Part shown: positions 15,342 through 22,928 of the stretch, one piece after another
How positions within the stretch are numbered: position 1 is the stretch's first letter
Layout of the letters: each line of letters starts with the position of its first letter
DNA from: Thermacetogenium sp. UBA5472
GTDB taxonomy: Bacteria > Bacillota > DSM-12270 > Thermacetogeniales > Thermacetogeniaceae
Length of the DNA: 27,303 nt
NCBI GenBank assembly: GCA_002426495.1
Contig: DIQC01000012.1
Span: 6,553 to 33,855 of the forward strand
Direction of reading: 5' to 3'
Program-made: the position numbers and the translations under genes
Notes under the pieces: model-generated
Told to the model about the DNA's origin: nothing
Database searches by the model: none
The model's input: only the letters and a program-made list of their open reading frames with translations

Positions 15342-16214
15342 ATGCAGCTCAAGACAGTCCTTATCTGCTGTCTGGTGGCTTGTTTGGGGGCGGCGAGTCC
15401 CTTGCACCAGGCTGGATATTTAGGCGAAGATAGTGTTGCATCATGCTGGAAGGAAGCGACAGGTGAGATTGCTCAGCAGGGAGAAACAGGTATCACATAT
15501 ACTGTGCAGCCAGGGGATACTCTGTGGAGTATATCCCGTCAGTATCAGGTGGATGTAAATGAACTTGCAGCCACCAATGGCATTAAGGATGATCTGATCA
15601 TGCCCGGACAGGTTCTCGCATTATCTGCTGAGACAAATTCACCTGAGGCAAGGGGCACAGGGGGCACAATACATCAGGTGTCCCGGGGTGATACACTGTG
15701 GAGTCTGGCACGTCGTTATCAGGTCAGTGTTGGGCAGTTGATGGAGACAAATCAAATCAGTGACCCTAATGTGATCAGTGATGGACAGAATCTGATTGTT
15801 TCCACTGGTACAGATCAGGTTCAACCGGTGATGAAGCAGCAGCCTGAACGAAATTTTAGCTGGCCTCTGGCTGGTAGGATTACCTCCCGCTATGGTACCA
15901 GGGGTGGTGGGTTCCACCATGGCCTGGACATTGCCGGAGATATGGGAGATGTAATTAAAGCTGCTGGTAGTGGTCGGGTAGAGGCTGCAGAATGGCGGCC
16001 TCTTTATGGGGAAACAGTGATCCTTGATCATGGTGATGGCTATCAGACTCTCTATGCACACACATCCGAGTACCTGGTGGAGCCAGGTGATTTTGTAGAA
16101 GATGGCCAAGGTATTGCCCGAGTGGGCTCAACCGGCCGTTCCACAGGACCACACCTCCACTTTGAAATACGCTTCAGCAACCAAACCATCGATCCCGAGT
16201 CCAAGCTCGAATGA
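15342..16214 (+). CDS. Exported LysM-M23 peptidoglycan peptidase
   Basis: Secreted cell-wall protein, 290 aa. It has a short hydrophobic signal segment (VLICCLVACLG) whose LVAC could be a lipobox, making it a possible lipoprotein. Two LysM domains bind glycan: YTVQPGDTLWSISRQY and HQVSRGDTLWSLARRY. The C-terminal LytM/M23 endopeptidase domain has the zinc motifs HHGLD (HxxxD) and HLHFE (HxH), plus LYAHTSEYLVEPGD. All metal residues are present, so an active endopeptidase is expected. ATG 15342 is chosen with GAGGTG just upstream; GTG 15333 is also open. The TGA stop is the first bases of a REP-like palindrome (16212-16240). A role in growth or sporulation cannot be decided. Confidence 0.92.
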   Translation: MQLKTVLICCLVACLGAASPLHQAGYLGEDSVASCWKEATGEIAQQGETGITYTVQPGDTLWSISRQYQVDVNELAATNGIKDDLIMPGQVLALSAETNSPEARGTGGTIHQVSRGDTLWSLARRYQVSVGQLMETNQISDPNVISDGQNLIVSTGTDQVQPVMKQQPERNFSWPLAGRITSRYGTRGGGFHHGLDIAGDMGDVIKAAGSGRVEAAEWRPLYGETVILDHGDGYQTLYAHTSEYLVEPGDFVEDGQGIARVGSTGRSTGPHLHFEIRFSNQTIDPESKLE

Positions 16215-16240
16215 GACGCGGGGACGGTTCTCGCGTCTCA
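16212..16240. repeat. REP-like palindrome, GGGACGGTTCT core
   Basis: Arms TGAGACGCG (16212-16220) and CGCGTCTCA (16232-16240) are a perfect 9-bp inverted pair around GGGACGGTTCT. The element supplies the stop codon of the LysM-M23 gene. The arms are almost identical to those of the elements at 19656 and 25238. Confidence 0.8.
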
Positions 16241-16274
16241 CTTCCAGGCAGTAACAGTCACCGTGCGGAATAGG

Positions 16275-16379
16275 TGTCTGGCATAAGGGGACGGTGATAT
16301 TATCTGATATTTTTCGCCCGAACATCCTTTTACTAACGACTAACGATCAACGACTAACCACTAAATCGTTTGCCAGACA
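16275..16379. repeat. Composite repeat bounded by a 9-bp inverted repeat
   Basis: TGTCTGGCA (16275-16283) and TGCCAGACA (16371-16379) are exact inverted copies 87 bp apart. Between them lie a second GGGGACGG core (16287-16294, continuing TGATATTATC instead of TTCT) and the heptad tract at 16332-16366. The right arm overlaps the -35 box of the rpmE promoter. Together with 16212-16240 it fills the 222-bp gap before rpmE. Confidence 0.5.
16332..16366. repeat. Degenerate 7-bp tandem repeat, five units
   Basis: Units read ACTAACG, ACTAACG, ATCAACG, ACTAACC, ACTAAAT with an exact 7-bp period. On the opposite strand they match the AGTCGTT units at 23405-23432. Confidence 0.75.
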
Positions 16380-16399
16380 ACTCAGGCCTGTGCTATAAT
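16370..16399 (+). promoter_or_regulatory. Promoter for the rpmE-prfA-prmC cluster
   Basis: TTGCCA (16370-16375), an 18-bp spacer, and TATAAT (16394-16399) with an upstream TGC making an exact extended -10. A leader of about 30 nt leads to GGAGGTG and ATG 16437. Confidence 0.72.
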
Positions 16400-16436
16400 A
16401 ATCACCGTTATAGATCCGATGATGGAGGTGAAGAAC

Positions 16437-16655
16437 ATGAGAAAGGGTATACATCCGGAGTATCATGAAAATGCCACTATCTCCTGTGCTTGTGGAGCCA
16501 AGTTAGAGGTAGGGGCTACTGTGCCGAATATGAGAGTGGAGGTCTGTTCCAAATGCCATCCTTTTTATACAGGAGCGAAAACTAGGCTCATGGAAAAGGG
16601 TGGACGTGTGGAAAGATTCCGCAAAAAATATGGGGCAGCTCAGAAAAACGAATAG
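16437..16655 (+). CDS. rpmE: 50S ribosomal protein L31
   Basis: Ribosomal protein bL31, 72 aa, linking the large and small subunits. It is the zinc-binding (C+) form: C17 and C19 in SCACG, and C37 and C40 in CSKCHPFYTG, the L31 signature. The paralogous cysteine-free form used under zinc limitation is not in this window. ATG 16437 has GGAGGTG six bases upstream; the in-frame ATG at 16419 lies before that site. The position after rho matches B. subtilis. The GC-poor spacer to the next gene is 44 bp, so it likely heads a transcript with DUF1385, prfA and prmC. Confidence 0.97.
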   Translation: MRKGIHPEYHENATISCACGAKLEVGATVPNMRVEVCSKCHPFYTGAKTRLMEKGGRVERFRKKYGAAQKNE

Positions 16656-16699
16656 CAGAGTCTCCTTTGTTTATGCAAGGACAGGGGGAGGGTTTTATT

Positions 16700-17593
16700 A
16701 TGCCTCGACAAGATGCTGTAACTCCATTTCAGTTCGGGGGTCAGGCTGTTATTGAAGGTGTAATGATGCGGGGCCCTGATCAAATGGCAACTGCTGTGCG
16801 GGTAGGGGACGAAATCGTAATCCATCAGGAGAAGACCACTTCCTGGTCGGATTCTTTTTCTATTTTGAAGTGGCCATTTATCCGGGGGACAGTTGTGCTC
16901 ATTGAATCAATGGTGATCGGGATCAGAACACTGAACCTTTCAGCTTATCTCATATCAGGTGAGGATGAAGATGAGAGTTTAACTCCTCTAGAGATGGGGT
17001 TGACAGTGGCACTAGCCATCTTACTTGCTGTAGGGCTTTTTGTTATCGTGCCCACCGGGTTGGGACATATGACTCGCGGGGTACTGAATATCTGGGGACA
17101 GAATTTGGCGGAAGGTGCCGCTCGGTTAGGGATCTTTTTTGCTTATCTGCTGGGGATCCGTGCCCTAGAGGATATCAGGCGTGTTTTCCAGTATCATGGG
17201 GCAGAGCATAAGGTGATCAATACCTATGAGGATGGAGCTGAACTGACTGTGGAAGAGGTAAAACGGCGCTCCCGTCTGCATCCCAGCTGTGGAACATCCT
17301 TTTTGTTGGTTGTCATAATCATCAGCATTTTTGTTTTTGCCTTTCTGGGAAATGGCTCCTGGTTATGGAAGTTTGGTTCGCGGCTCATTTTACTGCCTGT
17401 AGTCGCTGGCCTGGCTTATGAGTTTATCCGATTTTCCAGACGACACAGAGAAAAGATGAAAGTCCTTATCGCCCCGGGGCTCTGGGTGCAGAATCTGACG
17501 ACAGGAGAACCGGACTCTGGCCAAATAGAGGTGGCCATCGCTGCGTTAAAACGTGTCTTGCCCCCTCCCGCAAGTGATGCCGTGGCCTCCTAG
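16700..17593 (+). CDS. DUF1385 integral membrane protein (YqhQ-like)
   Basis: Polytopic membrane protein of about 297 aa in the DUF1385/YqhQ family. Family blocks are clear: an N-terminal GGQAVIEGVMMRGPD, then hydrophobic spans at about LGLTVALAILLAVGLFVIV-type positions, the conserved loop QYHGAEHKVINTYE with its histidines, RLHPSCGTSFLL, and a further hydrophobic pair near the end. The biochemical function is unknown; the His/Glu-rich loop hints at metal binding (inference). ATG 16700 follows GGGGGAGG by 8 bp; TTG 16667 is the alternative start. It lies between rpmE and prfA, a common neighbourhood for this family in Clostridia. Confidence 0.9.
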   Translation: MPRQDAVTPFQFGGQAVIEGVMMRGPDQMATAVRVGDEIVIHQEKTTSWSDSFSILKWPFIRGTVVLIESMVIGIRTLNLSAYLISGEDEDESLTPLEMGLTVALAILLAVGLFVIVPTGLGHMTRGVLNIWGQNLAEGAARLGIFFAYLLGIRALEDIRRVFQYHGAEHKVINTYEDGAELTVEEVKRRSRLHPSCGTSFLLVVIIISIFVFAFLGNGSWLWKFGSRLILLPVVAGLAYEFIRFSRRHREKMKVLIAPGLWVQNLTTGEPDSGQIEVAIAALKRVLPPPASDAVAS

Positions 17594-17634
17594 ATTTGTT
17601 CTTTAAATTCGGAGGAAAAGGGGGTTGAACTAGT

Positions 17635-18726
17635 TTGTTAGAAAAACTGAACGTAATTGAAGAACGCTATGTGGAACTAGAGCGTCAGCTCAGTGACCAG
17701 GCGGTGCTTGCAGATATAAATAAGTATCGTGATTATGCTAAGAAACATGCAGATTTGACGGAAATAGTTTCGATATTTCGGGAGTATAAAGATATATGTA
17801 AAGAGATGGATGATACAAGTTCATTGTTAGAAGATGACCTGGATGAAGAACTTTTGCAGCTTGCCAATGACGATCTCTCAGAACTGCAGGAAAAAAAGGA
17901 GCAGTTGGATGAGACGCTGAAGTTGCTGTTGTTGCCTAAGGATCCCCGGGATAAAAAGAATGTTATTGTGGAAATTCGTGCGGGAACAGGAGGGGAAGAG
18001 GCGGCCCTTTTTGCCAGTGAACTTTTTCGTATGTATTCCTACTACGCCGAACGCCAGGGATGGAAGGTAGAGGTCTTGAATTCACATCCTACCGATATGG
18101 GAGGATATAAAGAGATCACCTTTCAGGTTAATGGGAGTCATGTCTTTAGTAAGTTGAAATATGAGAGCGGTGTTCACCGGGTGCAGCGGATCCCGGTCAC
18201 TGAATCGGGAGGCAGGGTCCATACCAGTGCAGCCACAGTGGCGGTGCTTCCGGAGGCGGAAGAGGTCGAGTTGGAGATTAACCCTCAGGATCTGCGCGTC
18301 GATATTTTCTGCTCCAGTGGCCCCGGAGGCCAGTCAGTGAATACGACTCAATCTGCGGTGAGAATTACTCACCTTCCCACGGGGATAACAGTATCCTGTC
18401 AGGATGAAAAATCTCAGCACAAGAATAAGGATAAGGCCATGCGTGTTATGCGTGCTCGTCTGTTGGATCGTGCCGAGGAGGAACAGCATGGGGAAAGATC
18501 CAGTATGCGCAGATCTTTGGTGGGGAGCGGTGACCGCAGTGAACGCATCAGAACCTATAATTTCCCCCAGGGGAGAATGACTGACCACCGCATCAATCTG
18601 TCCCTTTACCGCTTGCCGAGTATTATGCAAGGGGATCTGGATGAGGTGATCACAGCCCTGGTTACAACGCAGCGGACTGAACAGCTGCAGGAGCAGCTGC
18701 CCGACCTGGAGAATGCGGCTGAATAA
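17635..18726 (+). CDS. prfA: Peptide chain release factor 1
   Basis: Class I release factor reading UAA and UAG, 363 aa. The stop-codon-recognition tripeptide is PVT (187-189) in RIPVTESGG, where RF2 has SPF, so this is RF1. The catalytic GGQ is at residues 231-233 in SSGPGGQSVN. The PCRF domain with AGTGGEEAALFA precedes. The TTG start at 17635 is the only sensible one; G-rich sequence at 17618-17624 serves as Shine-Dalgarno. Its 3' end abuts or overlaps prmC, which methylates the GGQ glutamine. Confidence 0.97.
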   Translation: MLEKLNVIEERYVELERQLSDQAVLADINKYRDYAKKHADLTEIVSIFREYKDICKEMDDTSSLLEDDLDEELLQLANDDLSELQEKKEQLDETLKLLLLPKDPRDKKNVIVEIRAGTGGEEAALFASELFRMYSYYAERQGWKVEVLNSHPTDMGGYKEITFQVNGSHVFSKLKYESGVHRVQRIPVTESGGRVHTSAATVAVLPEAEEVELEINPQDLRVDIFCSSGPGGQSVNTTQSAVRITHLPTGITVSCQDEKSQHKNKDKAMRVMRARLLDRAEEEQHGERSSMRRSLVGSGDRSERIRTYNFPQGRMTDHRINLSLYRLPSIMQGDLDEVITALVTTQRTEQLQEQLPDLENAAE

Positions 18727-18727
18727 G

Positions 18728-19660
18728 ATGAAGTGCAGTGAACTGTTGTTAAAAGGAACCAGAATGTTAAAAGAGAAGGGGATTGCGGCTTGCCGTTTAG
18801 AAGCAGAGGTGTTGTTGGCCTTTGCCTGGGGGCGGGAGCGTACGCATCTCCTTATTTTTTCTGATGATCCGGTTCCCGAGGATATAGAAAAAAGGTTTAA
18901 TGAGCTTCTCTGCAGGCGTGCCAGTGGAGTGCCTATCGCTTACCTCACTGGTGAAAAGGAGTTTATGTCACTAGGGTTTGCTGTGAACTCCCATGTGCTC
19001 ATTCCCCGCCCGGAAACAGAACTGCTGGTGGAGATGGTGTTAGATTATCTGGATGATAGGCCCTCAACAGCCAATGACCAACTGCTAAGCACCAATAATA
19101 AGGGTTGTAGAACTGCTTCCATGTCTGGAGCAAAGGGCAGGGAAGAGTACCTGATCGCTGATGTGGGCACAGGTTCCGGGGCTGTTGCAGTAAGCCTGGC
19201 CTACTACAATCATCAGGCATACCTTATGGCAACTGATATCTCGTCCAGCGCCCTTCAGGTGGCTGAGAGGAATGCCAGACGCCATGGTGTTGCTGAGAGA
19301 GTCGAGTTTCTGCAGGGCGATCTCCTTACTCCATTGCTTGAACAGGGAATTACGGGAAAGGGAGCTGCCGTTGCTGCCAACCTCCCCTATATTCCTACAT
19401 CTGACCTGGAGAGCCTGCCATTAGATGTGCGGTATGAGCCTTCTAGTGCCCTGGATGGAGGGAAAGATGGTCTTGAGCAATACAGAAGATTGCTCCCCCA
19501 GGTAGCAACGTTTTTAGCCCCAGGAGGCCTACTGGTCTGTGAAATAGGTGTTGGTCAGGGGGAGGTGCTGAGGGAGATGCTTACAAATGAGGGTTGGGCA
19601 GAAGCGGAAATAATCAAGGATTACGCCGGCAGGGAGCGAATTGTTAAAGCAAGAAGGTGA
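18728..19660 (+). CDS. prmC: Release-factor glutamine methyltransferase with inserted segment
   Basis: SAM-dependent methyltransferase (HemK family) that N5-methylates the GGQ glutamine of RF1/RF2; 310 aa, somewhat long. It has an N-terminal helical bundle, PYLTGEKEF-type linker (AYLTGEKEFMSLGF) and IPRPETELLVE, the SAM-binding ADVGTGSGAVAV and the active-site NLPY (usually NPPY; the NLPY form also occurs in Firmicutes). Between LVEMVLDYL and ADVGTGSG there is an extra stretch of about 22-25 polar residues (including STANDQLLSTNN), encoded in part by a degenerate 7-bp repeat tract (19065-19099). ATG 18728 fits the family N-terminus; ATG 18713, overlapping prfA, is possible. The TGA stop lies in a REP-like palindrome. 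Confidence 0.94.
   Translation: MKCSELLLKGTRMLKEKGIAACRLEAEVLLAFAWGRERTHLLIFSDDPVPEDIEKRFNELLCRRASGVPIAYLTGEKEFMSLGFAVNSHVLIPRPETELLVEMVLDYLDDRPSTANDQLLSTNNKGCRTASMSGAKGREEYLIADVGTGSGAVAVSLAYYNHQAYLMATDISSSALQVAERNARRHGVAERVEFLQGDLLTPLLEQGITGKGAAVAANLPYIPTSDLESLPLDVRYEPSSALDGGKDGLEQYRRLLPQVATFLAPGGLLVCEIGVGQGEVLREMLTNEGWAEAEIIKDYAGRERIVKARR
19065..19099. repeat. Heptad repeat tract inside prmC
   Basis: Units CAACAGC, CAATGAC, CAACTGC, TAAGCAC, CAATAAT keep an exact 7-bp period and follow a YAA-N-N-R-C-like pattern. The intergenic tract at 16332 shows the same pattern in a shifted phase (TAACGAC, CAACGAC). It encodes part of the surplus loop of PrmC. Confidence 0.62.
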
Positions 19661-19688
19661 GACGCGGGAACGGTTCTCGCGTCTCACC
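19656..19688. repeat. REP-like palindrome after prmC
   Basis: Arms GGTGAGACGCG (19656-19666) and CGCGTCTCACC (19678-19688) form an 11-bp perfect inverted pair around GGAACGGTTCT. The core differs from the family by one base (GGAAC for GGGAC). The prmC stop codon is inside the left arm. Confidence 0.8.
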
Positions 19689-19708
19689 CTCCGTGTCTCT
19701 CAGAGTTT

Positions 19709-19743
19709 CGACTTCTAGCTTCTGTCTTCGGGTTGGTTGTTGG
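19709..19743. repeat. Degenerate heptad tract, CTTC flavour
   Basis: Units CGACTTC, TAGCTTC, TGTCTTC, GGGTTGG, TTGTTGG in a 7-bp register, 21 bp after the palindrome. It resembles the tracts at 25431-25508. Confidence 0.55.
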
Positions 19744-19766
19744 GAAAAGATATTTTAGTGGAAATA

Positions 19767-19803
19767 AAAACAGTGGTGTTCGTTGATACGACACCACTGT
19801 TTT
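19767..19803. terminator. Bidirectional intrinsic terminator
   Basis: AAAACAGTGGTG pairs with CACCACTGTTTT; the stem continues with TCGT/ACGA across one bulged T to a TGAT loop, about 16 bp in all. A-run before and T-run after make it work on both strands. It lies between convergent prmC (+) and the permease (-). Confidence 0.88.
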
Positions 19804-19883
19804 AATATTTGCAAATGTTATATGGGATGATGGTTATTTTTTGATTGTGCAGCTGCCTGTACTGGTATGTTCTCCGGCCTTGT

Positions 19884-21032
19884 TTAAAGGATGACAAATA
19901 TTATTAAATAGTAGATGACCATCATGGTAAGGCCTACAGGCACACCCAGTTTAGCCCATTCTGAGCTGGTTATTTTTAATTTACTGGCTGATATGATATT
20001 GGGAATATTCCCTGGGATCAGCATACCCCCACTGACGAGCAGTCCCATTAGGATTGCTTCGATCTGCAGACTGCTCATAGAGGGACTGATCTCTGCGGCA
20101 GCCAGAGTGGCGTTATCCAGGACTGCGGAAATCATGTTAATCCAGTAAAGGATGCGTCCATCCAGATTAATGATATAAGCATCTATCATCGGCTTGAAAC
20201 CGGCGCCTAACAGCTCTAAGGCCATGACAAATAGGAAGATTTTGCCTGCCCTGAGCACCACTCCTGAAATTGTTTCATCTTCCAGGTCAACCGGTTCTTC
20301 TTCAGATTGTTCCGATAATGCCTGCTGACTATGCAGTAAGTCTCCCTCTGCAACGGCTATTGTGTCAAATTGTTCCTCCTGATTATGCGTTGATTCTCCC
20401 TCTGCAACCGCTGCTGTGTCGAATTGTTCCTGCTTTTTAAGGCCACCGGCTGTGAAGGTGCCGACAAGACCCATGGCGACGACACCTGGGATGATGAAAA
20501 TACCCAATAGCTTTAAAAGGTAAAAAAAGTTTTCATCCAGTTTGGAAACTACGATTGTGGCTAAGGGCTCTCCGATAGGTGTCAGGGCCGCTCCCAGGCC
20601 GATAGCGAAACAACCGATAATGGTTGTATGGATCTTTGCCTTCCTTTTTAAGGGCAGGGCGTTGACTACTTCGGCTAGAATAAGAGCAGCGATGATGGCT
20701 GTGATCATACTGGAAACAAGGCCTAGTATAGTGACTAACAGGAAGACGAATAATGATAGAGGGATGTGTTCAAGCAGTTTTTTAATCCAAATATGCATCT
20801 GATTTTGAAAAAAGACGAACAACAACCCAAAGACAAAAACTGCTGCTGTGATCATGTACATCATGGTGTTGGACATAATGTGTGTCACCAATTCCCAGTT
20901 CAGAACCCCGGCGATAATAGTTGCAGCAAGGCCCATGACAAAGAGAAAGGGTTCTAAGTTGCGCTCGATGGGCTTGATGACAAAGGGAAGGGATAAAACA
21001 AGTAGCAAGACAATAATAAGACCGGCTAACAA
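19884..21032 (-). CDS. DUF1646 family predicted ion transporter
   Basis: Polytopic membrane protein of 382 aa, similar to the DUF1646 family of predicted cation transporters in the ion-transporter superfamily. There are roughly ten hydrophobic spans, with the family-like loop ALTPIGEPLATIVVSKL and a second-half re-entrant-like AVLDNATLAAAEISPSM. Substrate unknown. A hydrophilic loop in the middle holds a tandem 18-residue duplication (EQFDTAAVAEGESTHNQE, then EQFDTIAVAEGDLLHSQQ). TTG 21032 has AAGGAGGCG about 9 bp upstream. It is the only minus-strand gene and interrupts the prmC-to-sua5 order where B. subtilis has ywkF, spoIIR, ywlA and ywlB, so it may be an insertion by transfer. Terminator at 19767. 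Confidence 0.78.
   Translation of the reverse strand: MLAGLIIVLLLVLSLPFVIKPIERNLEPFLFVMGLAATIIAGVLNWELVTHIMSNTMMYMITAAVFVFGLLFVFFQNQMHIWIKKLLEHIPLSLFVFLLVTILGLVSSMITAIIAALILAEVVNALPLKRKAKIHTTIIGCFAIGLGAALTPIGEPLATIVVSKLDENFFYLLKLLGIFIIPGVVAMGLVGTFTAGGLKKQEQFDTAAVAEGESTHNQEEQFDTIAVAEGDLLHSQQALSEQSEEEPVDLEDETISGVVLRAGKIFLFVMALELLGAGFKPMIDAYIINLDGRILYWINMISAVLDNATLAAAEISPSMSSLQIEAILMGLLVSGGMLIPGNIPNIISASKLKITSSEWAKLGVPVGLTMMVIYYLIIFVIL
20325..20432 (-). repeat. 54-bp tandem duplication within the permease gene
   Basis: Two adjacent 54-bp copies (20325-20378 and 20379-20432) that differ at a minority of positions. They encode the two similar 18-residue units of the acidic cytoplasmic loop. The period is a multiple of three, so the frame is kept. 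Confidence 0.85.
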
Positions 21033-21080
21033 ATGACAGCGCCTCCTTCTAGAGCTATAATAAGTTTAGGTGTTCCTTTA

Positions 21081-21095
21081 ATGGTATAATACCAT
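21081..21095. promoter_or_regulatory. Palindromic, possibly divergent extended -10 promoter
   Basis: ATGGTATAATACCAT is a perfect palindrome apart from its central base. On the plus strand it reads TGGTATAAT, an exact extended -10, toward sua5; on the minus strand it reads TGGTATTAT toward the permease. Leaders would be about 130 nt and 47 nt. The -35 boxes are weak on both sides. It could also be an operator. Confidence 0.5.
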
Positions 21096-21225
21096 CATTA
21101 CCATCTATGTTCTATTATTTATCAGTTTTATTTTAAAAGCAAGCATCAACTATTTCAGTGAAATGCAATGAATCTTATTCTGATGGTGTTAGAGTATTCT
21201 AAGTTGGCAGAGTGGTGTATAAGTA

Positions 21226-22290
21226 TTGAAAACACGTTATTTGACGGTAAATGCTAATTATCCTGAACCCAAGCTCATCGCTCAAGGGGCAGAGGTGGTC
21301 ATAAATGGTGGACTTGTTGCTTTTCCCACAGAAACCGTTTATGGGCTAGGTGCTGATGGATTGAACCCAGATGCGGTACTGAAGATTTTTCAGGTTAAGG
21401 GAAGGCCTCAAGGGAATCCCCTGATCCTGCATGTATCTTCACTTTATCAAGCCAGAGAATTGGCATCCTTCTGGCCACCGGCAGCCGAACTGCTCGCTGA
21501 CAGGTTTCTGCCGGGGCCGTTGACACTGATTCTCCCCCGCTCCAGGATGGTTCCTGAACAGGTTACCGCAGGGTTACCTACTGTTGCCCTGCGCTATCCC
21601 TCTAATAGGGTGGCTCTGGCTTTGATCGAGGCCAGCGGTGTGCCTATTGCTGCTCCCAGCGCAAATATTTCAGGGCGCCCGAGTCCTACCTGTACACAGC
21701 ATGTTCTGACCGACATGGATGGCAAAATCGATATGATCCTAGATGGGGGGCCCGTACAGGTGGGGGTTGAGTCTACTATCCTGAGCTTGGCGGAAACCCC
21801 TCCGACTCTCTTAAGGCCAGGTGGGGTAACAAGGGAAGAGATCGAACAGGTTTTGGGAGAAGAAATTGTTGTTCCAGAATATGTTTTGCATCCGGAAGAG
21901 CGATCTAGTGAAGGGAGTGTTCCCTCACCTGGGATCTATTTTAAACACTATTCCCCTCAGGCGGATGTGTTGATGGTTACAGGCAGTCCTGATGAGCAGG
22001 TGGCCAAGGTGGAGAATTTTATGACCCGCAATAAGGACCGGCGGGTGGCAGTTCTGGCTACCAGTGAACACTATCCTATCTATCAGAATTCTAGTATGCA
22101 GCCGGTTTACCTGGCATCGTTGGGCTCCCGGTTAAACCCTGATGAAATTGCCAATCATCTTTTTGGAGCCTTTCGGGAGTGTGATGAAGCAGGGGCTGAG
22201 ATAATACTTGTAGACACAATATCTCCGACTGGAATGGGACTAGCTGTGATGAACCGCCTGTGTCGCGCAGCTGAACAGCATTACATTTGA
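21226..22290 (+). CDS. sua5: Threonylcarbamoyl-AMP synthase (Sua5/YwlC)
   Basis: Makes threonylcarbamoyl-AMP from threonine, bicarbonate and ATP, the first step of the t6A modification at position 37 of ANN-decoding tRNAs. The 354 aa comprise an N-terminal YrdC domain (about 10-205) with VAFPTETVYGLGADG, KGRPQGNPLILHV and PSANISGRPSPT, a SPGIYFKHYSPQA linker, and the C-terminal Sua5 domain, making this the long form. The TTG start at 21226 has no strong Shine-Dalgarno but gives the expected N-terminus (MKTRYLTV). It heads the sua5-mntP-ywlE-rpiB-glyA series, the order of ywlC-D-E-F and glyA in B. subtilis. Confidence 0.95.
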   Translation: MKTRYLTVNANYPEPKLIAQGAEVVINGGLVAFPTETVYGLGADGLNPDAVLKIFQVKGRPQGNPLILHVSSLYQARELASFWPPAAELLADRFLPGPLTLILPRSRMVPEQVTAGLPTVALRYPSNRVALALIEASGVPIAAPSANISGRPSPTCTQHVLTDMDGKIDMILDGGPVQVGVESTILSLAETPPTLLRPGGVTREEIEQVLGEEIVVPEYVLHPEERSSEGSVPSPGIYFKHYSPQADVLMVTGSPDEQVAKVENFMTRNKDRRVAVLATSEHYPIYQNSSMQPVYLASLGSRLNPDEIANHLFGAFRECDEAGAEIILVDTISPTGMGLAVMNRLCRAAEQHYI

Positions 22291-22315
22291 AAATCGGAAA
22301 GAGGGATTATTTTCA

Positions 22316-22912
22316 TTGGACGAGCTGTCGACCTATTTTTTTATAGCTGTTGCGTTGGGAACAGATGCCTTCTCCCTGGCACTGGGATTAGGGATGAGTG
22401 GTCCCTCCCGTAAGACTGTGCTGCGTACCTCATTGACAATTGGGCTATTCCATATATTAATGCCTTTGGCAGGTCTATTGGTAGGCAGTCTGCTTGGATC
22501 TGCTGTGGGAAAAGTGGCAGTCTGGATAGGTGGGGGGATACTGGTTATCTTAGGAGCTAAGATGATCTGGGAGGGTTGGCCTTGGCGGCGTGTTGCTTAC
22601 AGCTTTCAGACAGCGAAAGCAGCTCTGGCAAAGCCTAAGAGCAATGTTCTATCTACTTGGGGAGGGATCCTGGCTCTGAGTTGGAGTGTCAGTGTGGATG
22701 CCTTTGGGGTAGGTATCAGCCTGGGGACTTATGTTGGTGAAATGTCTTCTTCGGGTATAATTACTTTATTGATGATTCTGGGAATAACCGCTGCTCTGAT
22801 GGCCGCCATAGGGCTCTTGCTGGGAAGTTGGTTGAACAACCAGGTTGGTAAATGGGCCGAACTAGCCGGTGGATTGGTGTTGGTGGGTATCGGGATCAGG
22901 ATGTTTTTCTAA
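22316..22912 (+). CDS. mntP: Putative manganese efflux pump MntP
   Basis: Inner-membrane protein of the MntP/DUF204 family, 198 aa, six predicted spans arranged as two three-helix repeats. Each repeat carries the conserved acidic motif of the family: GTDAFSLALGLGM in the first and SVDAFGVGISLG in the second. Homologues export Mn2+. The TTG start 22316 follows AAAGAGGGA. No yybP-ykoY manganese riboswitch is visible in the 25-bp gap, so any regulation comes from the sua5 transcript. It equals ywlD of the B. subtilis cluster. Confidence 0.92.
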   Translation: MDELSTYFFIAVALGTDAFSLALGLGMSGPSRKTVLRTSLTIGLFHILMPLAGLLVGSLLGSAVGKVAVWIGGGILVILGAKMIWEGWPWRRVAYSFQTAKAALAKPKSNVLSTWGGILALSWSVSVDAFGVGISLGTYVGEMSSSGIITLLMILGITAALMAAIGLLLGSWLNNQVGKWAELAGGLVLVGIGIRMFF

Positions 22913-22928
22913 GGAGGGTGATGGAGTA

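Noticed and set aside
15639..16109. Open frame antisense to the LysM-M23 gene
   Set aside because: Overlaps well-defined LysM and M23 motifs; no independent support.
16332..16366. CRISPR-like short repeats
   Set aside because: A 7-bp period with no spacers and degenerate units; no cas genes in the window.
19656..19688. REP-like palindrome as the prmC terminator
   Set aside because: No T-run follows the stem; the true intrinsic terminator is the hairpin at 19767-19803.
22291..22315. Manganese riboswitch upstream of mntP
   Set aside because: The gap is only 25 bp and cannot hold a yybP-ykoY element.
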